64,000 nucleotides of DNA from JANQTF01 sp041741415 (GTDB taxonomy: Bacteria; Bacteroidota; Bacteroidia; J057), in assembly GCA_041741415.1 (NCBI GenBank), contig JBGSKC010000021.1:1-64000 (forward strand), written 5' to 3'. The notes under the pieces are model-generated. The model ran no database searches, was not told the DNA's origin, and worked only from the letters and a program-made list of their open reading frames with translations. A program made the translations under genes and the position numbers. Below are positions 62,301-64,000 of this stretch, piece after piece (within the stretch, counting starts at the first letter, position 1; the number at the start of each line of letters is the position of its first letter).

Positions 62301-63627
62301 TGGTAGCTTCGATCACGGCATCGTCCATTTCATTCCGAAGGAGCCGTTTTCCGGAAAAACGACTCTCCAGCCTGTGCACGGTTGCCTCGACGAGGATAAC
62401 GGCGCCATCCACGATCAGGCCAAAGTCAATGGCACCAAGGCTCATGAGGTTGGCCGACACGCCGAAGAGCTCCATCAAGCCAAAGGCAAACAAGAGCGCC
62501 AGCGGGATGACCGAAGCCACAATCAGGCCTGCCCTGAGGTTGCCGAGCAGCAGCACCAGCACAAACACCACGATCAGGCCCCCTTCAAGGAGGTTCTTTT
62601 CTACCGTGCTTGTCGTGCGGCTCACCAGTTCGGAGCGGTCGAGGTAGGCATGGAGATGAATACCGGGCGGCAGTACCGATTGAATATTGGCGATCCGTTC
62701 TTTCACCGCACGAATCACCTGATCGGAATTGGCACCCTTGAGCATCATGGTAATACCGCCCACAGCTTCGCCCTGGCCGTTTCTGGTCATGGCGCCGTAG
62801 CGGGGCGGGAAGCCCTCCCGGACCTTGGCAATGTCGCGAACCAGCACTGGCAGCCCCTGGCGGTTGGCCACGAGCACCTGGGCAAGGTCTTCTTTCGTTC
62901 GGATGAGGCCCTGGGCGCGAACGTAAAATGACCGTCCACCTTCTTCGAGGTAGGCCGATCCGGCATTCTGGTTATCATTCAGCAGGGCCTGCTCCACCTC
63001 CGGCACGGTAATGTCGAGGGCGCGCAGGCGGTCGGGCAGGAGGGCAACCTCAAACTGCCTGACGAAGCCGCCGAAGCTGTTGATTTCCACGACTCCCTCG
63101 ATGCCGTTGAGGTAGCGCTTCACAATCCAGTCCTGGATGGTGCGCAGCTTCATGGCGTCGTACTGGTCTTCGTAGCCGGGTTCCACTTCGAGCACATATT
63201 GAAAAATTTCGCCGAGGCCGGTAGAAATGGGCATCATGCGTGGGGTGCCGAAGTCAGGAGGAATGGCCTCGGCGGCGAGCGGGAGCTGCTCGTTTACCAG
63301 CTGGCGGGCGTCCAGCACGGGCATAGCCTCGTCAAACACCACTGTGATGACGGAGAGGCCGAAGTTGGAGATGGAGCGAATGTCTTCAACGCCGGGAAGG
63401 TTGGCGAGCTGAAGCTCCACGGGGGTGGTGATGTATTGCTCGACTTCCTGGGGAGCCAGGGTCGGCGACATGGTGATCACCTGCACCTGATTGTTGGTGA
63501 TGTCCGGTACTGCGTCGATGGGAATGCGTCCTAATGCCCAGATCCCCCAGCCAATGAGGGCGAGGGTGAGGAGCATAACGACGAACTTATTCCGAACCGA
63601 AAACCGGATCAGCGAGTCGATCAGCAT
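59305..63627 (-). CDS. czcA: CzcA-type heavy-metal RND pump fused to TolC-like outer-membrane factor
   Basis: 1440 residues. Residues 1 to about 1040 are a complete HME-RND permease with 12 membrane segments and two periplasmic loops. In TM4 the proton-relay residues are Asp401, Asp407 and Glu414 (DFGLIVDGAVILVE), the CzcA-type pattern for Zn, Co, Cd or Ni rather than the CusA copper/silver pattern. From about 1051 a hydrophobic segment (AMLVLLLLGIVPASFAQ) is followed by a TolC/CzcC-like outer-membrane factor of about 380 residues with two coiled-coil repeats. One frame therefore encodes pump and outer channel. Known in Bacteroidota, unusual elsewhere. Confidence 0.93.
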   Translation of the reverse strand: MLIDSLIRFSVRNKFVVMLLTLALIGWGIWALGRIPIDAVPDITNNQVQVITMSPTLAPQEVEQYITTPVELQLANLPGVEDIRSISNFGLSVITVVFDEAMPVLDARQLVNEQLPLAAEAIPPDFGTPRMMPISTGLGEIFQYVLEVEPGYEDQYDAMKLRTIQDWIVKRYLNGIEGVVEINSFGGFVRQFEVALLPDRLRALDITVPEVEQALLNDNQNAGSAYLEEGGRSFYVRAQGLIRTKEDLAQVLVANRQGLPVLVRDIAKVREGFPPRYGAMTRNGQGEAVGGITMMLKGANSDQVIRAVKERIANIQSVLPPGIHLHAYLDRSELVSRTTSTVEKNLLEGGLIVVFVLVLLLGNLRAGLIVASVIPLALLFAFGLMELFGVSANLMSLGAIDFGLIVDGAVILVEATVHRLESRFSGKRLLRNEMDDAVIEATSRIRKSASFGEIIILMVYLPLLGLEGVEGKMFVPMAQTVSFAILGALVLSLTYVPMMASLVLSRSPRQHRTLSDRLVEGLHRLYEPALKLALRRRWWVLSLAGISLMATLWLFGRMGGEFIPQLDEGDLAMQMSLPPGSSLSQSVKTSTAAERLLLANFPGEVKEVVSKIGTAEVPTDPMGVEDADIMIILQPKEQWTHAEDRYELVSLMQEVLEPLEEDGTSFEFTQPIELRFNELLTGSKSDVVIKIFGDDLDELARLGQAVVPIVEKVPGAADVILSRTSGFPQLMIEYRRDRLAALGISVGDVNRTVQAAIAGLTTGVVFETDRRFDLVLRLHPDYRMSPSDLERLQVRSANGQAIPLREIADIRYAEGPMRINHDNTRRQVSIGVNVRGRDVEQLVAELQQTLQRDLPLPAGYGYFFGGEFEQLQSASRRLMITVPLVLALIYALLYLTFGSFAQALMIFSAIPLAAIGGVLSLWLRGMPFSISAGVGFIALFGVAVLNGIVLIGYLNQLEHEGVEDLRERILEAARVRFRPVVMTALVASLGFLPMAISSGAGAEVQRPLATVVIGGLLTATILTLIVLPVLYSFQARRRSRLRPQGAMLVLLLLGIVPASFAQTPVLTEEAALELAQTQSAQVRLGQANREVVAAGGKGFWNPGETAIQWQQGQMNTSAFDALITVAQPLGRPWEVPTKRSGWEEAMASSDAGLREASRDAQLEVASLYEEWYRCEAMKGLSDSLLQLYDELLRIQQLRAEAGEELPFERGLAITAQGQWQLRKSDCLRRQVQVQAALQRMLGLEAMPLLPTGPGPARALPDSLQAIMAAFSQTSTYERLFHAQAQQSQALRLQKLQQSPALELGWFGQTIDGENGFQGAYLGVSVPLWVPAQTAKVQVQQAQLAAQQVQMELEEEAFRQKAQTFWADYLYQREALQLYQGQGQVQAEMIQRVVLDRYRLGEVPFAEVLRLLSQTASWQEARLEARYRLHLSILTLRFLTQ

Positions 63628-63700
63628 AATAATGGTAAAACCTTGTCAGTCGAAAAGGAAAAAGATCATGCCTGGCTGGCATGACAGGGAGGCAGGCTGG

Positions 63701-64000
63701 TTAAACCAGTCGCGGGGGTGCCCTGAATGACAAGGAGGAAAGCCAGTGTGCCTGTTGAGCGAGAGGCTCATCGGGTGACTGGCGAAAGGTGGGCAGTGCC
63801 TGGAGCGCAGGAAAAAGGCTAAAGCAGAAGTTGGTTGCAGGAAAAAGGGCCACTGGTGCAGCGATATCAGAACCGCTGCTCTCGGGGCTTGCGTAATTTT
63901 CCAGGTGGTCTTCGCCAAGATCCAGCGAAACAAAGGCGCCGAAGAGGGAAAAGGAAACCGTCTGCGGTGAGGCTGTGATAGCAGGCGTAGGGAGGAGCCG
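63701..64000 (-). CDS. Possible partial gene at the right edge
   Basis: A minus-strand frame is open from the window edge to TAA at 63701 (99 codons visible). It reads SFSLFGAFVSLDLGEDHLEN and FSLFPALQALPTFRQSPDEP, resembling the C-terminal part of small secreted proteins often upstream of Bacteroidota metal pumps. It ends 73 nt before the pump gene. The start is outside the window. A chance frame is possible. Confidence 0.3.
   Translation of the reverse strand, partial: RLLPTPAITASPQTVSFSLFGAFVSLDLGEDHLENYASPESSGSDIAAPVALFPATNFCFSLFPALQALPTFRQSPDEPLAQQAHWLSSLSFRAPPRLV

Overview
The window looks like a piece of a Bacteroidota chromosome, most likely from a Saprospiria-type marine or freshwater bacterium. 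The main signs are secreted proteins with C-terminal type IX secretion (T9SS) sorting domains, promoters of the TAnnTTTG type, weak or absent Shine-Dalgarno sites, a futalosine-route menaquinone enzyme, a heavy-metal RND pump fused to its outer-membrane factor, and hairpin-rich dispersed repeats. Placement below phylum level is inference. I see no rRNA, tRNA, CRISPR array or complete insertion sequence.

1-5.5 kb (minus strand): a tightly packed operon with a flippase-like membrane protein, a family 2 glycosyltransferase, a small winged-helix protein and a GAF/PP2C phosphatase, followed by a UDP-sugar dehydrogenase. It suggests surface glycan or glycolipid synthesis under partner-switch control. 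5.6-18.3 kb: a cryptochrome-DASH, an unknown helix-turn-helix protein, a secreted BNR-propeller T9SS protein, gyrB, a coiled-coil membrane protein, a futalosine hydrolase coupled to a small lipoprotein, an LVIVD lipoprotein and an Rpn-type nuclease. 18.4-27.1 kb: a fructan/sugar group (Gfo/Idh/MocA oxidoreductase, MFS sugar porter, GH32), an S41 protease, a lipoprotein and two tandem paralogous outer-membrane barrels, one with LysM.

27.1-34.1 kb is accessory DNA: a broken BRO-N/Fic gene behind a gene with an effector-associated-like domain joined to a macro-like domain; a coupled XRE-ImmA/PIN pair with an operator-like inverted repeat and a changed metal-binding residue in the PIN toxin; a lipoprotein with two six-cysteine modules; an AAA/DUF4143 ATPase behind a tandem palindromic repeat; and an aldo/keto reductase interrupted by one stop codon. 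Here conflict-system genes and decay lie side by side.

34.1-50.5 kb holds two very large secreted proteins (3036 and about 2326 residues) built from malectin modules, choice-of-anchor-D modules and a roughly 90-residue Ig-like repeat. One begins with a Kelch propeller, the other with a sugar-dehydrogenase-like propeller. Both end in T9SS sorting domains, so they are probably glycan-binding surface proteins. 51-54 kb: a class I photolyase, then a repeat-rich stretch in which a VapBC pair lies between two copies of an 88-bp repeat. 54-64 kb: a Nudix hydrolase, a VOC-SRPBCC fusion, a small protein with a soluble histidine kinase, a VIT1/CCC1 transporter, and a metal efflux operon (CzcB-like adaptor and a CzcA-OMF fusion) running toward the right edge.
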